Below, piece after piece: positions 28,978-39,292 of a DNA stretch of 64,000 nucleotides. The DNA comes from an uncultured Candidatus Pelagibacter sp. (GTDB taxonomy: Bacteria > Pseudomonadota > Alphaproteobacteria > Pelagibacterales > Pelagibacteraceae). The stretch is taken from the NCBI GenBank assembly GCA_913030805.1, contig CAJWDL010000003.1, forward strand, positions 1 through 64,000. Direction: 5' to 3'. The notes beneath the pieces are model-generated. The model saw nothing but the letters and a program-made list of their open reading frames with translations. It had not been told where the DNA came from and ran no database searches. Made by a program: the position numbers and the translations under genes. Every line of letters begins with the position of its first letter. Positions within the stretch are counted from its first letter, which is position 1.

Positions 28978-31749
28978 ATGAGTTCAATAAAAAAAACTGA
29001 TCATTTTTATTTAATTGATGGTTCGGGTTATATTTTCAGAGCCTATTATGCCTTACCTCCTTTATCTAGAAAAAGCGATGGATTACCTACTGGAGCAGTA
29101 AGTGGATTTTGTTCTATGTTATTTAAGTTATTAGAAGATTCAAGATCGGATGACTCAATTCATAGACCAACACACTTTGCTGTAATTTTCGATTCTGCAA
29201 GAAGAAACTTTAGAAATGATATTTATAGCGAATATAAAGCTAACAGAAGTGAAGCGCCTGAAGATTTGGCTCCTCAGTTTGAATATATTAGAAAGTCGGT
29301 CGAAGCATTTAATTTGCCATCAATAGAATTATCTAACTATGAAGCTGATGATCTAATAGCAACTTACACAAAACAAATTATTAAAGTAGGCGCTAAAGTT
29401 ACGGTTATTTCATCAGATAAAGATTTAATGCAATTAGTTTCCGACAAGGTCAGACTTTACGATCCAATGAAAAGTAAAGTTTTAGGAGAGAAAGAGGTTG
29501 TTGAAAAATTTGGAGTAAAACCTGTTCAAGTTATAGATGTTCAGTCATTAGCAGGAGACTCTTCAGATAATATACCGGGCGTTCCAGGCATAGGTATAAA
29601 AACAGCATCTGAACTTATTAATAAGTACAAAACTTTAGATGTTTTATTAAAAAAAGCTGATGAGATTCCTCAAAATAAAAGAAGAGAAACTTTATTGGCA
29701 AATAAAGATAAAGCTCTTTTAAGCAGACAATTGGTTACCCTTAAAGACGACGTTCCAGTTAAAGACAAACTAAGTAGCCTTCTTTTAAAAGAAGTTCAAA
29801 AAGAAAAACTTTATGATTTTTTAAGAAAGATGGAATTTAATAAATTATTAAGCAGAGCGATAAGTTTTTATGGTGAAACAGGAAAAAAAAAATCAGAATT
29901 GAATACTACAAAAACACAATCATCTAAAATTAATACAAAAGCTTACGAAGGCATTATCAACGAAAAAAGTTTAGATAAATGGCTAAAAATTTTAAACGAA
30001 CAATCAGTTATTGCTGTTGATACAGAGACATCTTCTTTAAATCCACTAGAGGCTGACCTAATTGGCGTTTCATTTAGCTATGCGCCTAATAAAGCTTGTT
30101 ACATACCATTAGCTCATAAAAATATTAAAAGTTTAAAAAAAAAATTGGTATTAGAAAAAATTAAACCAATATTAGAAGATCCAAGTATAAAAAAAATTGG
30201 TCAAAATATTAAATTTGATTTTACTGTTCTTAAACAAAACGGAATTGAAGTTAATCCCATCGAGGACACGATGTTAATTTCATATACTCTAGATGCTGGT
30301 AGTAATAGACATAATCTAGATACACTTTCTGAAATTCACTTAGAACATAAAACCATCTCTTATAAAGAATTAGTTGGCACAGGAAAAAATAAATTAAATT
30401 TTTCTGATATTGAACTAGATAAAGCAACGGAATATGCCGCAGAGGACGCAGATGTAACACTAAGACTTTATAATCATCTTAAGTCAAAACTTAATGAGGA
30501 AAAATTAAATAAAGTTTACGAGTCTTTTGAAAAACCAATGGTACAATTACTTTCAAAAATGGAATTTAATGGTATTAAGGTTGACGATTTATATCTTAAA
30601 AAACTTTCTAAAAAGTTTGAAGATAAAATAAGAAAAATAGAAAAAGAAATATATTCAATAGCTGGCAAAGAATTTAATATTGGTTCACCAAAACAACTTG
30701 GAGGAATAATTTATAACGAACTTAAAATTGCTAAATCGAAGAAAACAAAAAAAGGGAGTCTAGCTACAAATGCGAAAATCCTCGAAGACCTTGCTCTTAC
30801 AGAGCACAAATTTCCTAAATTAATATTAGAATGGAGACAAATTTCAAAGCTTAAAAACACTTATTCAGATGCTCTACAAGATCACATAAGTAAAAAAACA
30901 AAAAGAGTACACACCTCCTTTTTGTTGGCAGCCACAAATACTGGTAGATTAGCTTCAAGCGATCCAAATTTACAAAATATTCCAATTAAATCAGAAGAAG
31001 GAAGAGAAATTAGAAAAGCCTTCATTGCTGATAAAAAAAATATTTTGATTTCTGCTGATTATAATCAAATAGAAATGAGAATTTTGGCTGACATAGCTGA
31101 TGTGAAAGAACTAAAAAGAGCTTTTAAAAACAATGAAGATGTTCATTGCCTGACTGCAAGTCAGGTTTTTAATGTACCAATTAATAAAGTTAATGACGAT
31201 CTTAGAAGAAAAGCTAAAACAATTAATTTTGGTATTATTTACGGAATCACTCAATATGGTTTAGCCAAACAAATTTCTGCATCAAATCAAGAAGCTTTAG
31301 ATTTTATAAATTCTTATTTTAAAAATTTTCCTGAAATAAAAGATTATATGAGTTCAACAATAAGCATTTGTAGGAAACAAGGTTATGTCAGTAATATTTT
31401 TGGAAGAAGAATTCACCTTAGAGGCATTAATGATAAAAATTTTAGTATTAGAAGCTTTCAAGAGAGAGCAGCAATTAATGCTCCAATCCAAGGTTCTGCT
31501 GCAGACATTGTTAGACTGGCTATGATTAAGATAAATAAATTAATTGAAAATGATAAAAAGCTGCAAACAAAAATGTTGTTACAAATTCATGATGAACTTA
31601 TATTTGAATGTTTAGAAAAAGATGCAATGTATATTAAAAAAACTATTAAAGAAGCAATGATATCAATTTCAAATTCTGAATATCATATGTTTTCAATTCC
31701 ATTAGATGTTCATGTAAATTCAGGATATAATTGGGGTGAAATACATTAA
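28978..31749 (+). CDS. polA: DNA polymerase I with intact 5'-3' and 3'-5' exonuclease motifs
   Basis: LIDGSGYIFRAYYALPPL; ExoI AVDTETSS; ExoII GQNIKFDF; ExoIII YAAEDAD; ISADYNQIEMRILA; RRKAKTINFGIIYG; QIHDELIFE. Confidence 0.97.
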   Translation: MSSIKKTDHFYLIDGSGYIFRAYYALPPLSRKSDGLPTGAVSGFCSMLFKLLEDSRSDDSIHRPTHFAVIFDSARRNFRNDIYSEYKANRSEAPEDLAPQFEYIRKSVEAFNLPSIELSNYEADDLIATYTKQIIKVGAKVTVISSDKDLMQLVSDKVRLYDPMKSKVLGEKEVVEKFGVKPVQVIDVQSLAGDSSDNIPGVPGIGIKTASELINKYKTLDVLLKKADEIPQNKRRETLLANKDKALLSRQLVTLKDDVPVKDKLSSLLLKEVQKEKLYDFLRKMEFNKLLSRAISFYGETGKKKSELNTTKTQSSKINTKAYEGIINEKSLDKWLKILNEQSVIAVDTETSSLNPLEADLIGVSFSYAPNKACYIPLAHKNIKSLKKKLVLEKIKPILEDPSIKKIGQNIKFDFTVLKQNGIEVNPIEDTMLISYTLDAGSNRHNLDTLSEIHLEHKTISYKELVGTGKNKLNFSDIELDKATEYAAEDADVTLRLYNHLKSKLNEEKLNKVYESFEKPMVQLLSKMEFNGIKVDDLYLKKLSKKFEDKIRKIEKEIYSIAGKEFNIGSPKQLGGIIYNELKIAKSKKTKKGSLATNAKILEDLALTEHKFPKLILEWRQISKLKNTYSDALQDHISKKTKRVHTSFLLAATNTGRLASSDPNLQNIPIKSEEGREIRKAFIADKKNILISADYNQIEMRILADIADVKELKRAFKNNEDVHCLTASQVFNVPINKVNDDLRRKAKTINFGIIYGITQYGLAKQISASNQEALDFINSYFKNFPEIKDYMSSTISICRKQGYVSNIFGRRIHLRGINDKNFSIRSFQERAAINAPIQGSAADIVRLAMIKINKLIENDKKLQTKMLLQIHDELIFECLEKDAMYIKKTIKEAMISISNSEYHMFSIPLDVHVNSGYNWGEIH

Positions 31750-31816
31750 TAGTTCTAATGCTTGCCCAATTTAAGACAATTTAGTATTTCTATATTGGTA
31801 ATCTTTATAACCAATT

Positions 31817-32515
31817 ATGACTCAGACAATTGCATTAGTAGATGATGATAGGAATATCTTAACTAGTATTAGTATGGCTTTAGAAAGAGAGGGTTTTAAA
31901 GTTCAAACATATATTGATGCAGAGACAGCATTAGTTGGAATTAGCAGAACTCCGCCCGATTTAGCAGTAATAGATATTAAAATGCCAAGAATGGACGGGG
32001 AAGAGTTATTAAAGCGTTTAAGAAAAAAAACTTCTATACCTATAATTTTTTTAACATCCAAAGACGAAGAAATCGATGAACTACTTGGATTAAAGCTTGG
32101 TGCGGATGATTTTATTAAAAAATCAGGGGGTTTTTCAATCAAAATTCTTATTGAAAGAATTCGCGTACAGCTTCGAAACAAAAATATAAGTTTGGAAGAA
32201 AATAAAAATTTGATTTCTCATGGAAAACTCAAATTGGATCCTTCCCAGCTAGAATGCGAATGGGATGGTAAACCTTTGCCAGATAAATTAACTACAACTG
32301 AATTTTTAATTGTAAGGGAATTAGCAAAAAGACCTGGCGTTATCAAAGAACGATCACAATTAATGGATATTGCTTATAAAGAAAATACTGATATTGAAGA
32401 TAGGACTATCGATAGTCACGTAAAAAGAATAAGAAAAAAATTTAAAAAAATTGATTCTAATTTTTCTGCAATTGAAACAAGATATGGCAGTGGGTATAGA
32501 TGGAACGTAAGTTAG
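31817..32515 (+). CDS. chvI: ChvI-type OmpR-family response regulator
   Basis: ALVDDDRNILTSISMALEREGF, DLAVIDIKMPRMDG; winged-helix DRTIDSHVKRIRKKFKKID; followed by a HK gene. Confidence 0.9.
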   Translation: MTQTIALVDDDRNILTSISMALEREGFKVQTYIDAETALVGISRTPPDLAVIDIKMPRMDGEELLKRLRKKTSIPIIFLTSKDEEIDELLGLKLGADDFIKKSGGFSIKILIERIRVQLRNKNISLEENKNLISHGKLKLDPSQLECEWDGKPLPDKLTTTEFLIVRELAKRPGVIKERSQLMDIAYKENTDIEDRTIDSHVKRIRKKFKKIDSNFSAIETRYGSGYRWNVS

Positions 32516-34068
32516 TGCTAAATTTTTTTGGAAAAAATCCATCAATTCTAAAAAAATTTTTACTTATAAATTTTATTATTTTTTCTGTTATTGGTTTATT
32601 TACAGTATTTTATCTAACGGCAATTGAACCCAACTTAGTTAAAAAAAAAACTTCAAAACATGCCCAAATAATTGATAACACTATTAATCATATTGAAAGA
32701 CTAAATATAAAATTTGAAAAAGATGAAATTGGTAGATTTTTATTATCAACAAGGTTTCTATTCCAAAGTTTAGATAGAGTTCAATTTTTTGATAATGATC
32801 TAAATCTACTTGGTGATACAAATGTGTTAGATTTAGATCCGAGATCATTTTCTAAGAAATTTAAAGTAACGGAACTTGAAATTGGAGAAATTGAGGTAAA
32901 ATCAAAATTAGACAAAGCTTCAAAAAAAATTCAAACACAAAATGAAATTTTTATAATTGAAAATATTATTTTAAAATATAAGACTTCACGAAATTTTGGA
33001 AATCCATTTACGGTAAATAGTAAAATTAATAATAACTATATCGTTTCAACAATCAAAAATGTTAATATCAAAGATAAGAACTTGGGTTACCTTGTCATTT
33101 CAGAGTTATCCAACGAAATAATAATAGCTGTCGAAGAAAGAAAAAATTTTATTCTACGAACGGCACTGGTAGTTGCTTTAGTTATTTTTGTTTTTTCAAT
33201 TTTTTTAAACAAATATTTCTTAAGGCCAATTAAAAGTTTGGTTGATTATACTAGGTCAATAAAAGATAAAGATATCAAAACGGACACTATTGAAAAATTT
33301 TTTAAACGCAAAGATGAAGTGGGACTGTTGTCTAATTCTTTAAATAGTATGACACAGGATTTGTATAAAAGAATAAATATCGCTGAAACTTTTTCAACTG
33401 ATTTAACACATGAAATTAGAAATCCTTTGGCATCACTAAAGGGGGCGTCTGAGTTATTAGATACTACAAATGAGCCTGAAAAAAGATCAAAACTTTTAAA
33501 GATAATTTCACATGATATTATAAGAATCGAAAGACTCATTACTGACTATTCTCAAATGTTGAAAGACGAAGCGGCATTATCTAGAGAAAAAATGAAAAAA
33601 ATTGATATTACTTCTATTGTAAGATCGGTGATCGATGATTTCAATAGTGATTTATTAAACTCTAAAAAAAATATTAATATAAAGTTTGATGCAATTTCTG
33701 ACAATAAAACTAAGCCTAATATATTGGGTGTAGAAAGTCGTGTAGAACAAGTACTGGCAAACTTGCTGGATAATTCAATTTCGTTTAGTCCTCCGAATAG
33801 CGAAATAAAGGTTTTGGTAAAATCTGAGGACAAAAAAGTTAATCTTGCAGTTGAAGATCAAGGTTCAGGATTTAATGAAAAAGATATAGGTAAAATTTTT
33901 AATCGATTTTATAGTAACCGACCCGAAAAATTCGGAGAACATACAGGTCTTGGGTTAAATATTGTTAAGAACATTATTGAATTACATGGTGGTACTATAA
34001 ATGCATTAAATAGTACTAAGGGTACAGGCGCTAGAATTAATATAAATTTTCCCGAATATTCAGTTTGA
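32500..34068 (+). CDS. chvG: ChvG-type sensor histidine kinase
   Basis: Two TM and HAMP; H-box FSTDLTHEIRNPLASLKGASELL; N-box LLDNSISFSPP; G-boxes DQGSGF, GLGLNIV. Confidence 0.9.
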   Translation: MERKLVLNFFGKNPSILKKFLLINFIIFSVIGLFTVFYLTAIEPNLVKKKTSKHAQIIDNTINHIERLNIKFEKDEIGRFLLSTRFLFQSLDRVQFFDNDLNLLGDTNVLDLDPRSFSKKFKVTELEIGEIEVKSKLDKASKKIQTQNEIFIIENIILKYKTSRNFGNPFTVNSKINNNYIVSTIKNVNIKDKNLGYLVISELSNEIIIAVEERKNFILRTALVVALVIFVFSIFLNKYFLRPIKSLVDYTRSIKDKDIKTDTIEKFFKRKDEVGLLSNSLNSMTQDLYKRINIAETFSTDLTHEIRNPLASLKGASELLDTTNEPEKRSKLLKIISHDIIRIERLITDYSQMLKDEAALSREKMKKIDITSIVRSVIDDFNSDLLNSKKNINIKFDAISDNKTKPNILGVESRVEQVLANLLDNSISFSPPNSEIKVLVKSEDKKVNLAVEDQGSGFNEKDIGKIFNRFYSNRPEKFGEHTGLGLNIVKNIIELHGGTINALNSTKGTGARININFPEYSV

Positions 34069-34119
34069 ATATTTAAGTTAGTTGATTAAAAAGAATTAAA
34101 TTGTTAGAAAATCCGATCT

Positions 34120-35409
34120 ATGAATCAAGATTTTAAAGTTAAAGATATAAAACAGGCTGATTTTGGTAGAAAAGAGATTTCAATTGCAGAAACAGAAATG
34201 CCTGGATTAATGGCATTACGGAAAGAGTACAAAGGGAAAAAACCCCTTAAAGGAGCAAAAATTTTGGGGTGCCTGCATATGACAATACAAACTGCGGTTT
34301 TAATTGAAACACTTGTTGAATTGGGTGCAGAAGTAAGGTGGTCTTCCTGTAATATTTTTTCAACACAAGACCATGCAGCTGCCGCAATTGCTGAACAGGG
34401 TATACCGGTATATGCATGGAAAGGAGAAACTGAAAAAGAATATATTTGGTGTATTAAGCAAACTATAGAAGCCAAGAAAGATTGGAAACCAAATATGCTT
34501 TTGGATGATGGAGGAGATCTTACTGCTTTAATGCATAAAGAATATTCTGAACTTCTTAAAGATGTCAAGGGATTATCAGAAGAAACTACCACAGGAATAA
34601 AAGCACTCGAAAAAATGGAAGCAGAAAAAACTTTGTTGATTCCAGCAATTAACGTGAATGATTCGGTAACAAAATCAAAATTTGATAATTTATATGGATG
34701 TCGGGAGAGTTTAATTGATGGAATTAAAAGAGCAACAGATGTCATGATTTCTGGAAAAACAGCAATAGTTGCAGGTTATGGAAATGTAGGTAAAGGAAGC
34801 GCAGCTTCCCTCAAACAAAACGGCGCACGTGTTATGATTACAGAAACTGACCCCATATGCGCACTACAAGCTTCGATGGAAGGATTTGAAGTTGTACTAA
34901 TGGACGATGCTATAGGATTAGCTGATATTGTTGTTACGGCCACTGGAAATAAAGATGTAGTTACTGCTGATCACATGAGAAAAATGAAAGACAGATCTAT
35001 TCTTTGTAATATTGGTCACTTTGATAATGAAATTCAGGTGGATGCTTTAAGAAATTATAAATGGACAGAAATTAAACCTCAAGTTCATGAAATTGAATTT
35101 CCAGATAAAAAAAGAATTTTATTATTGGCAGAAGGCAGGCTGGTAAATCTTGGATGTGCTACGGGACATCCGAGTTTTGTTATGAGCGCTTCATTTACCA
35201 ACCAAGTAATAGCCCAAATAGAGCTTTGGAATAATTATGAAAAATATCAAAAAAAGGTTTATGTTTTACCAAAACATTTAGATGAAAAAGTTGCCACTCT
35301 CCATTTAAGCAAGGTAGGAGCAAAACTAACAAAATTATCAAAGGAACAGGCAGAATATATTAGCGTTGACGTTAAAGGTCCATTTAAAACGGATATTTAT
35401 CGCTACTAG
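34120..35409 (+). CDS. ahcY: S-adenosyl-L-homocysteine hydrolase
   Basis: [50 protein letters not shown]-terminal KTDIYRY. Confidence 0.97.
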   Translation: MNQDFKVKDIKQADFGRKEISIAETEMPGLMALRKEYKGKKPLKGAKILGCLHMTIQTAVLIETLVELGAEVRWSSCNIFSTQDHAAAAIAEQGIPVYAWKGETEKEYIWCIKQTIEAKKDWKPNMLLDDGGDLTALMHKEYSELLKDVKGLSEETTTGIKALEKMEAEKTLLIPAINVNDSVTKSKFDNLYGCRESLIDGIKRATDVMISGKTAIVAGYGNVGKGSAASLKQNGARVMITETDPICALQASMEGFEVVLMDDAIGLADIVVTATGNKDVVTADHMRKMKDRSILCNIGHFDNEIQVDALRNYKWTEIKPQVHEIEFPDKKRILLLAEGRLVNLGCATGHPSFVMSASFTNQVIAQIELWNNYEKYQKKVYVLPKHLDEKVATLHLSKVGAKLTKLSKEQAEYISVDVKGPFKTDIYRY

Positions 35410-35420
35410 TTAGTAGCTAG

Positions 35421-35879
35421 ATGAAATTAAATTCACTAGAAGATACTTTTAATTTATCAAAAAAAATAGGAAAATTATTATCCAATGGAGACATGATTTT
35501 TCTTTATGGAGAAATAGGAGTTGGAAAAACAACTTTTGTTAGAGGTTTGATTAATAATTTAGAAGTTGAAAAAGGAATAGACGAAAGTCAAATATTAAGT
35601 CCAACTTTTAATATTGTCTTTGATTACAAGATTAAAAATCTAACAATAATGCATTACGATCTTTACCGTTTAAAAAATAGTAAAGATGTAAATGAATTAG
35701 GAATATTTGCTGAAATCAATGATCATATAACCTTAATTGAGTGGCCTGAATTAATTGAAAAAAAACCAGATAGCCGTATTGAAATTTTTTTTGGTTATTT
35801 GGATGAAGACTTTGAGAAGAGAAATCTTAAAATCAAAGGTTATGGTAAATGGAGCAATTATGACTTTAAAAAAATTTAA
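35421..35879 (+). CDS. tsaE: tRNA threonylcarbamoyladenosine biosynthesis ATPase TsaE
   Basis: FLYGEIGVGKTTFVRGLI Walker A; SPTFNIVFDY; HYDLYRL; LIEWPEL. Confidence 0.92.
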   Translation: MKLNSLEDTFNLSKKIGKLLSNGDMIFLYGEIGVGKTTFVRGLINNLEVEKGIDESQILSPTFNIVFDYKIKNLTIMHYDLYRLKNSKDVNELGIFAEINDHITLIEWPELIEKKPDSRIEIFFGYLDEDFEKRNLKIKGYGKWSNYDFKKI

Positions 35880-36846
35880 ATTGTCGTCCATATCTGGTGA
35901 TGCATCATTTAGACAGTATTATAGAAAATTTAACACTAAAAAAAACCTAAGTTCACTTATTGTAATTTCAAAAAAAGAAAAAAAAAGAAATTTATTAGTC
36001 TATACTGCCATTAATCAATTTTTATTGGATCATAATATTAGAGCTCCACGACTATTGGCAGAAAATTACAAAAAAGGTTTTATCGAAATAGAAGATTTTG
36101 GAAATATCACAATCCACAATATTCTAAAAAAAAGTAAAAAAAAATTTCATATTTATAAAAAAACTGTTGATCTTTTAATTAGATTACAAAAAATTAAATC
36201 AAGGATAATTAAAAATTTTTATGGAAAATCTTATAAATTGGAAAATTATTCTGTAAAAAATTTGCACAAGGAATCAGATTTGTTTTTTGATTGGTATTTA
36301 CCGTTAATTATGAAAAAAAATAAGGCTCTAAAAATAAAAAAAGTTTTAAAAAAGGAATTACAAATACTTTATAAAAAATTAAAGTTCAAAGATAAAATAT
36401 TTGTGCATCGCGACTTTCATGTTTCGAATTTAATGAAAATTAATTCTAGAATTGGAGTAATCGATTCTCAAGATGCAATTATTGGAAATCCTACCTACGA
36501 TTTAGCATCACTTATTGATGATGTAAGAATAGAAACTTCTAATCAATTGAAAAAAAATATTTTTAACTATTATTTAAATAAATGTCCCAAAATATATAGA
36601 AGAAAAAAAAATGAATTTATTCATGATTTTAATATTTTATCTGTGCAAAGGAATCTTAAAATAATTGGAATTTTTTCAAGACTTTTTAAAAGAGACAAAA
36701 AAAAGCAGTATTTGAAATTAATTCCTTATACTTGGAAGTTATTAGAAATAAGATCAAAGGACAAAATGTTTAGTAAAATTAATACTATTTTAAATAAGTT
36801 TATTCCTTCAAAAACTAGAGCAAAAAATAAATTTTATGCAAATTAA
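35860..36846 (+). CDS. amgK: Aminoglycoside phosphotransferase-fold kinase, likely MurNAc/GlcNAc anomeric kinase AmgK (ORF from 35755; start MTLKKFKL at 35860 preferred)
   Basis: FVHRDFHVSNLMKI and IGVIDSQDAIIGNPTYDLASLIDDVR kinase motifs; between tsaE and murU. Confidence 0.8.
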   Translation: MTLKKFKLSSISGDASFRQYYRKFNTKKNLSSLIVISKKEKKRNLLVYTAINQFLLDHNIRAPRLLAENYKKGFIEIEDFGNITIHNILKKSKKKFHIYKKTVDLLIRLQKIKSRIIKNFYGKSYKLENYSVKNLHKESDLFFDWYLPLIMKKNKALKIKKVLKKELQILYKKLKFKDKIFVHRDFHVSNLMKINSRIGVIDSQDAIIGNPTYDLASLIDDVRIETSNQLKKNIFNYYLNKCPKIYRRKKNEFIHDFNILSVQRNLKIIGIFSRLFKRDKKKQYLKLIPYTWKLLEIRSKDKMFSKINTILNKFIPSKTRAKNKFYAN

Positions 36847-37534
36847 AAGGGCTATTATTTTATCGGCAGGATATGGAAAGAGATTAAATCCATTAACTCT
36901 ATCCAAACCAAAACCTCTTCTTGAAATAAATAATAAAACTTTATTGGAAAATACAATTTATCTTTTAGAAAAATTTGGAATTGAGGAAATTATGATTAAT
37001 ACGCACTACCTTTCAGATCAAATCAGCACATTCATCGATAATAAAAAATTTAGTTCAAAAATCTTTCTTATAAAAGAATATGAACGAATTTTGGATACTG
37101 GTGGAGGAGTATTAAATGCGGCAAAAAAATTTAATAAAGATCCTTTTTTTGTTTTTAATCCTGATACTATTTGGTCCCAATCTTATCTAGAGGACTTTAA
37201 GTGTATGGAGGAACAATATTTTAGCAGTAATTACAAAAGCATTTTATTAGTTGTCGACAAAACAAAGAGTTTTGACAAAACTATGAGTGGAGACTTCAAT
37301 TTAAAAAAAAACATTATTGATAGAGAAGGTAATGAAAAAAAATATATTTATACAGGTTCTCAAATATTAAATAATTCTGTGTTTAAAAATAAAAAAATCG
37401 AGCCATTTTCAATGAACTTAATTTGGAATATTTTGATGAAAAATAAACAGTTGTTGGGCGTTGAAAGCAAGCAAGAGTTTTTACACGTAACTAATATAAA
37501 AACCTATAAAGAATTAATTGAGAAAAGATTTTAA
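36836..37534 (+). CDS. murU: Nucleotidyltransferase, likely MurNAc-1-phosphate uridylyltransferase MurU
   Basis: AIILSAGYGKRLNPLTLSKPKPLLEINNKTLLENTI; DTGGGVLNA; FVFNPDTIW; overlaps the amgK-like gene. Confidence 0.82.
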   Translation: MQIKRAIILSAGYGKRLNPLTLSKPKPLLEINNKTLLENTIYLLEKFGIEEIMINTHYLSDQISTFIDNKKFSSKIFLIKEYERILDTGGGVLNAAKKFNKDPFFVFNPDTIWSQSYLEDFKCMEEQYFSSNYKSILLVVDKTKSFDKTMSGDFNLKKNIIDREGNEKKYIYTGSQILNNSVFKNKKIEPFSMNLIWNILMKNKQLLGVESKQEFLHVTNIKTYKELIEKRF

Positions 37535-38259
37535 AATTTAACCAATAAATCTCTTGATCTACTACTATCAAGATAATAGCTATCATCAATTTTTAAATTT
37601 TCATTGAACTTAACAAAAAGAGGATTTCCGGTTGGTATTTCTAATTTTGAAATGTTTATATTTGAAATATTAAATAATTTTTTGCAGAGCGCCCTTATTG
37701 AATTACCATGAGCTGAAATTAGTATATTTTTTTTATTTTGGATCAATGGTTCAATATTCTTAAGATAGAAAGGAATTACCCTTTCATAGGTATTTTTTAA
37801 AGATTCAGTATCAGGAATTTTATCTTTAGGAATGTTTTTGTAAATTTCCATATTTAAAGGATGATATGGATTTTTTTTATCTAACGGTGCAGGAGATATA
37901 TCCCAAGATCTTCTAAAAATATGGATTTTTTTTTCCCCATAGACTTTTTTCATTTCATTTTTATTCAATCCCGTTAATTCTCCATAATGTCTTTCATTTA
38001 ATTCCCACGCTTTAATGATTTGATTTGGCTTATCACTAAGAGTGTTTAAAATTAAGTTTAGAGTATCAATTGCTCTTTTTTGATAAGAACAAAAAAATTT
38101 ATTAATTATTAAATCCTTTTTTTTTATTAATTCACCGGCCTTACAAGCTTCTAGCTTTCCTTGTTCTGATAATTCTATATCAACCCAACCTGTAAATCTT
38201 TTTTCGAGATTCCAAACGCTCTGTCCATGCCTTACTAAAATTAAATGATTCATTTGCAA
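37531..38259 (-). CDS. gpmA: 2,3-bisphosphoglycerate-dependent phosphoglycerate mutase
   Basis: LILVRHGQSVWNLEKRFTGWVDIELSEQG; LNERHYGELTGLNK; ISAHGNSIRAL. Confidence 0.95.
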   Translation of the reverse strand: MQMNHLILVRHGQSVWNLEKRFTGWVDIELSEQGKLEACKAGELIKKKDLIINKFFCSYQKRAIDTLNLILNTLSDKPNQIIKAWELNERHYGELTGLNKNEMKKVYGEKKIHIFRRSWDISPAPLDKKNPYHPLNMEIYKNIPKDKIPDTESLKNTYERVIPFYLKNIEPLIQNKKNILISAHGNSIRALCKKLFNISNINISKLEIPTGNPLFVKFNENLKIDDSYYLDSSRSRDLLVKF

Positions 38260-38294
38260 TAATTAGTCTAAATATAGTATAAACAAAATATATT

Positions 38295-38612
38295 ATGAAG
38301 AATATTAAATTTTTTTATATTACAACTTCTAATAAAAAAGAAGCAGAACGAATAGCCAAAAAACTCTTAAATAAGAAATTGATTGCCTGTGCGAATATTA
38401 TTAGTAACGTGAATTCCTATTTTGTTTGGAAAAACAAAGTTCGGAATTCAAAAGAAATAATTATTTGTGGCAAGACAACCTCAAAAAATCAAAAAAAAAT
38501 TATTCAAATTGTAAAAAGTTTACATTCATATTCTGTGCCATGTATAATTTTTTTTGACATTAAAGGTGGCAACAAGGATTTTTTAAAATGGATAAAGCGG
38601 TCGGTTACTTAA
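38295..38612 (+). CDS. cutA: Divalent-cation tolerance protein CutA
   Basis: FYITTSNKKEAERIAKKLLNKKLIACANIISNVNSYFVWKNKV; HSYSVPCI. Confidence 0.9.
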   Translation: MKNIKFFYITTSNKKEAERIAKKLLNKKLIACANIISNVNSYFVWKNKVRNSKEIIICGKTTSKNQKKIIQIVKSLHSYSVPCIIFFDIKGGNKDFLKWIKRSVT

Positions 38613-38968
38613 GAATATTATTTCATATTTTAATTTTGATATTAATTATTCTTTCGCTATATCCAGGAAGTATTATAGGTTTTCTGTTTTATGGAGATTT
38701 TAAACAGCAACCTCAGATTACAAAAGATTTTTCATATATTTCCTCTCAACATCTTTATGCTTATCTTCTTGTTTCTGCGCTTGGTTTTTTTTTTTACTTA
38801 AGAGATGAAAAATTTAATTTAGTTGTTATATATTTATTTTTTTTATCAATCATATTAGAAGTTGCACACTTTGTAATTTCTGTAAGATCTTTTCAAATAG
38901 AAGATCTTACTGGCAATATTTTAGGTGTATTAATTGTCTATATAATAGTATTAATTTATAAATTTTGA
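38588..38968 (+). CDS. VanZ-like small membrane protein
   Basis: Hydrophobic helices; FQIEDLTGNILGVLIVYII resembles the VanZ (E)D..xN.xG motif. Confidence 0.6.
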   Translation: MDKAVGYLRILFHILILILIILSLYPGSIIGFLFYGDFKQQPQITKDFSYISSQHLYAYLLVSALGFFFYLRDEKFNLVVIYLFFLSIILEVAHFVISVRSFQIEDLTGNILGVLIVYIIVLIYKF

Positions 38969-38977
38969 AGAAGGTAA

Positions 38978-39292
38978 ATGAGCAAATTTGATGAAAGAGA
39001 GAAAGGTTTTGAGAAAAAGTTCATCAGAGATGAAGAACTTCAGTTTAAAGTTAATGCAAAAAGAAATAAGTACCTAGGGGAATGGGCAGCAGAAAAGTTG
39101 GGTAAATCGGACGTTGATAAAGAAGCATATGTTCAAGAAGTTATTAAATCTGACTTTGCCGAACCAGGAGATGAAGATGTGTTTAGGAAAATTCAAGGTG
39201 ATTTTAAAAAGGCATCGATAGGTATACCTGATTCAGAAATAAGAGAACAAATGAGTTCTTTGCTAGAATGTGCAAAAAAAGATTTATTATAA
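38978..39292 (+). CDS. DUF1476 protein (alphaproteobacterial F1-ATPase inhibitor zeta-subunit family)
   Basis: SKFDEREKGFEKKFIRDEELQFKVNAKRNKYLGEWAAEKLG is characteristic of the family. Confidence 0.88.
   Translation: MSKFDEREKGFEKKFIRDEELQFKVNAKRNKYLGEWAAEKLGKSDVDKEAYVQEVIKSDFAEPGDEDVFRKIQGDFKKASIGIPDSEIREQMSSLLECAKKDLL

Noticed and set aside
34069-34119. Possible SAH riboswitch before ahcY
   Set aside because: The gap to chvG is only about 50 nt, AT-rich, with no structure I could match to known SAH/SAM-SAH aptamers
34125-34745. 206-aa antisense ORF opposite ahcY
   Set aside because: Lies fully antisense to the highly conserved ahcY; composition looks like an antisense shadow with no recognisable motif
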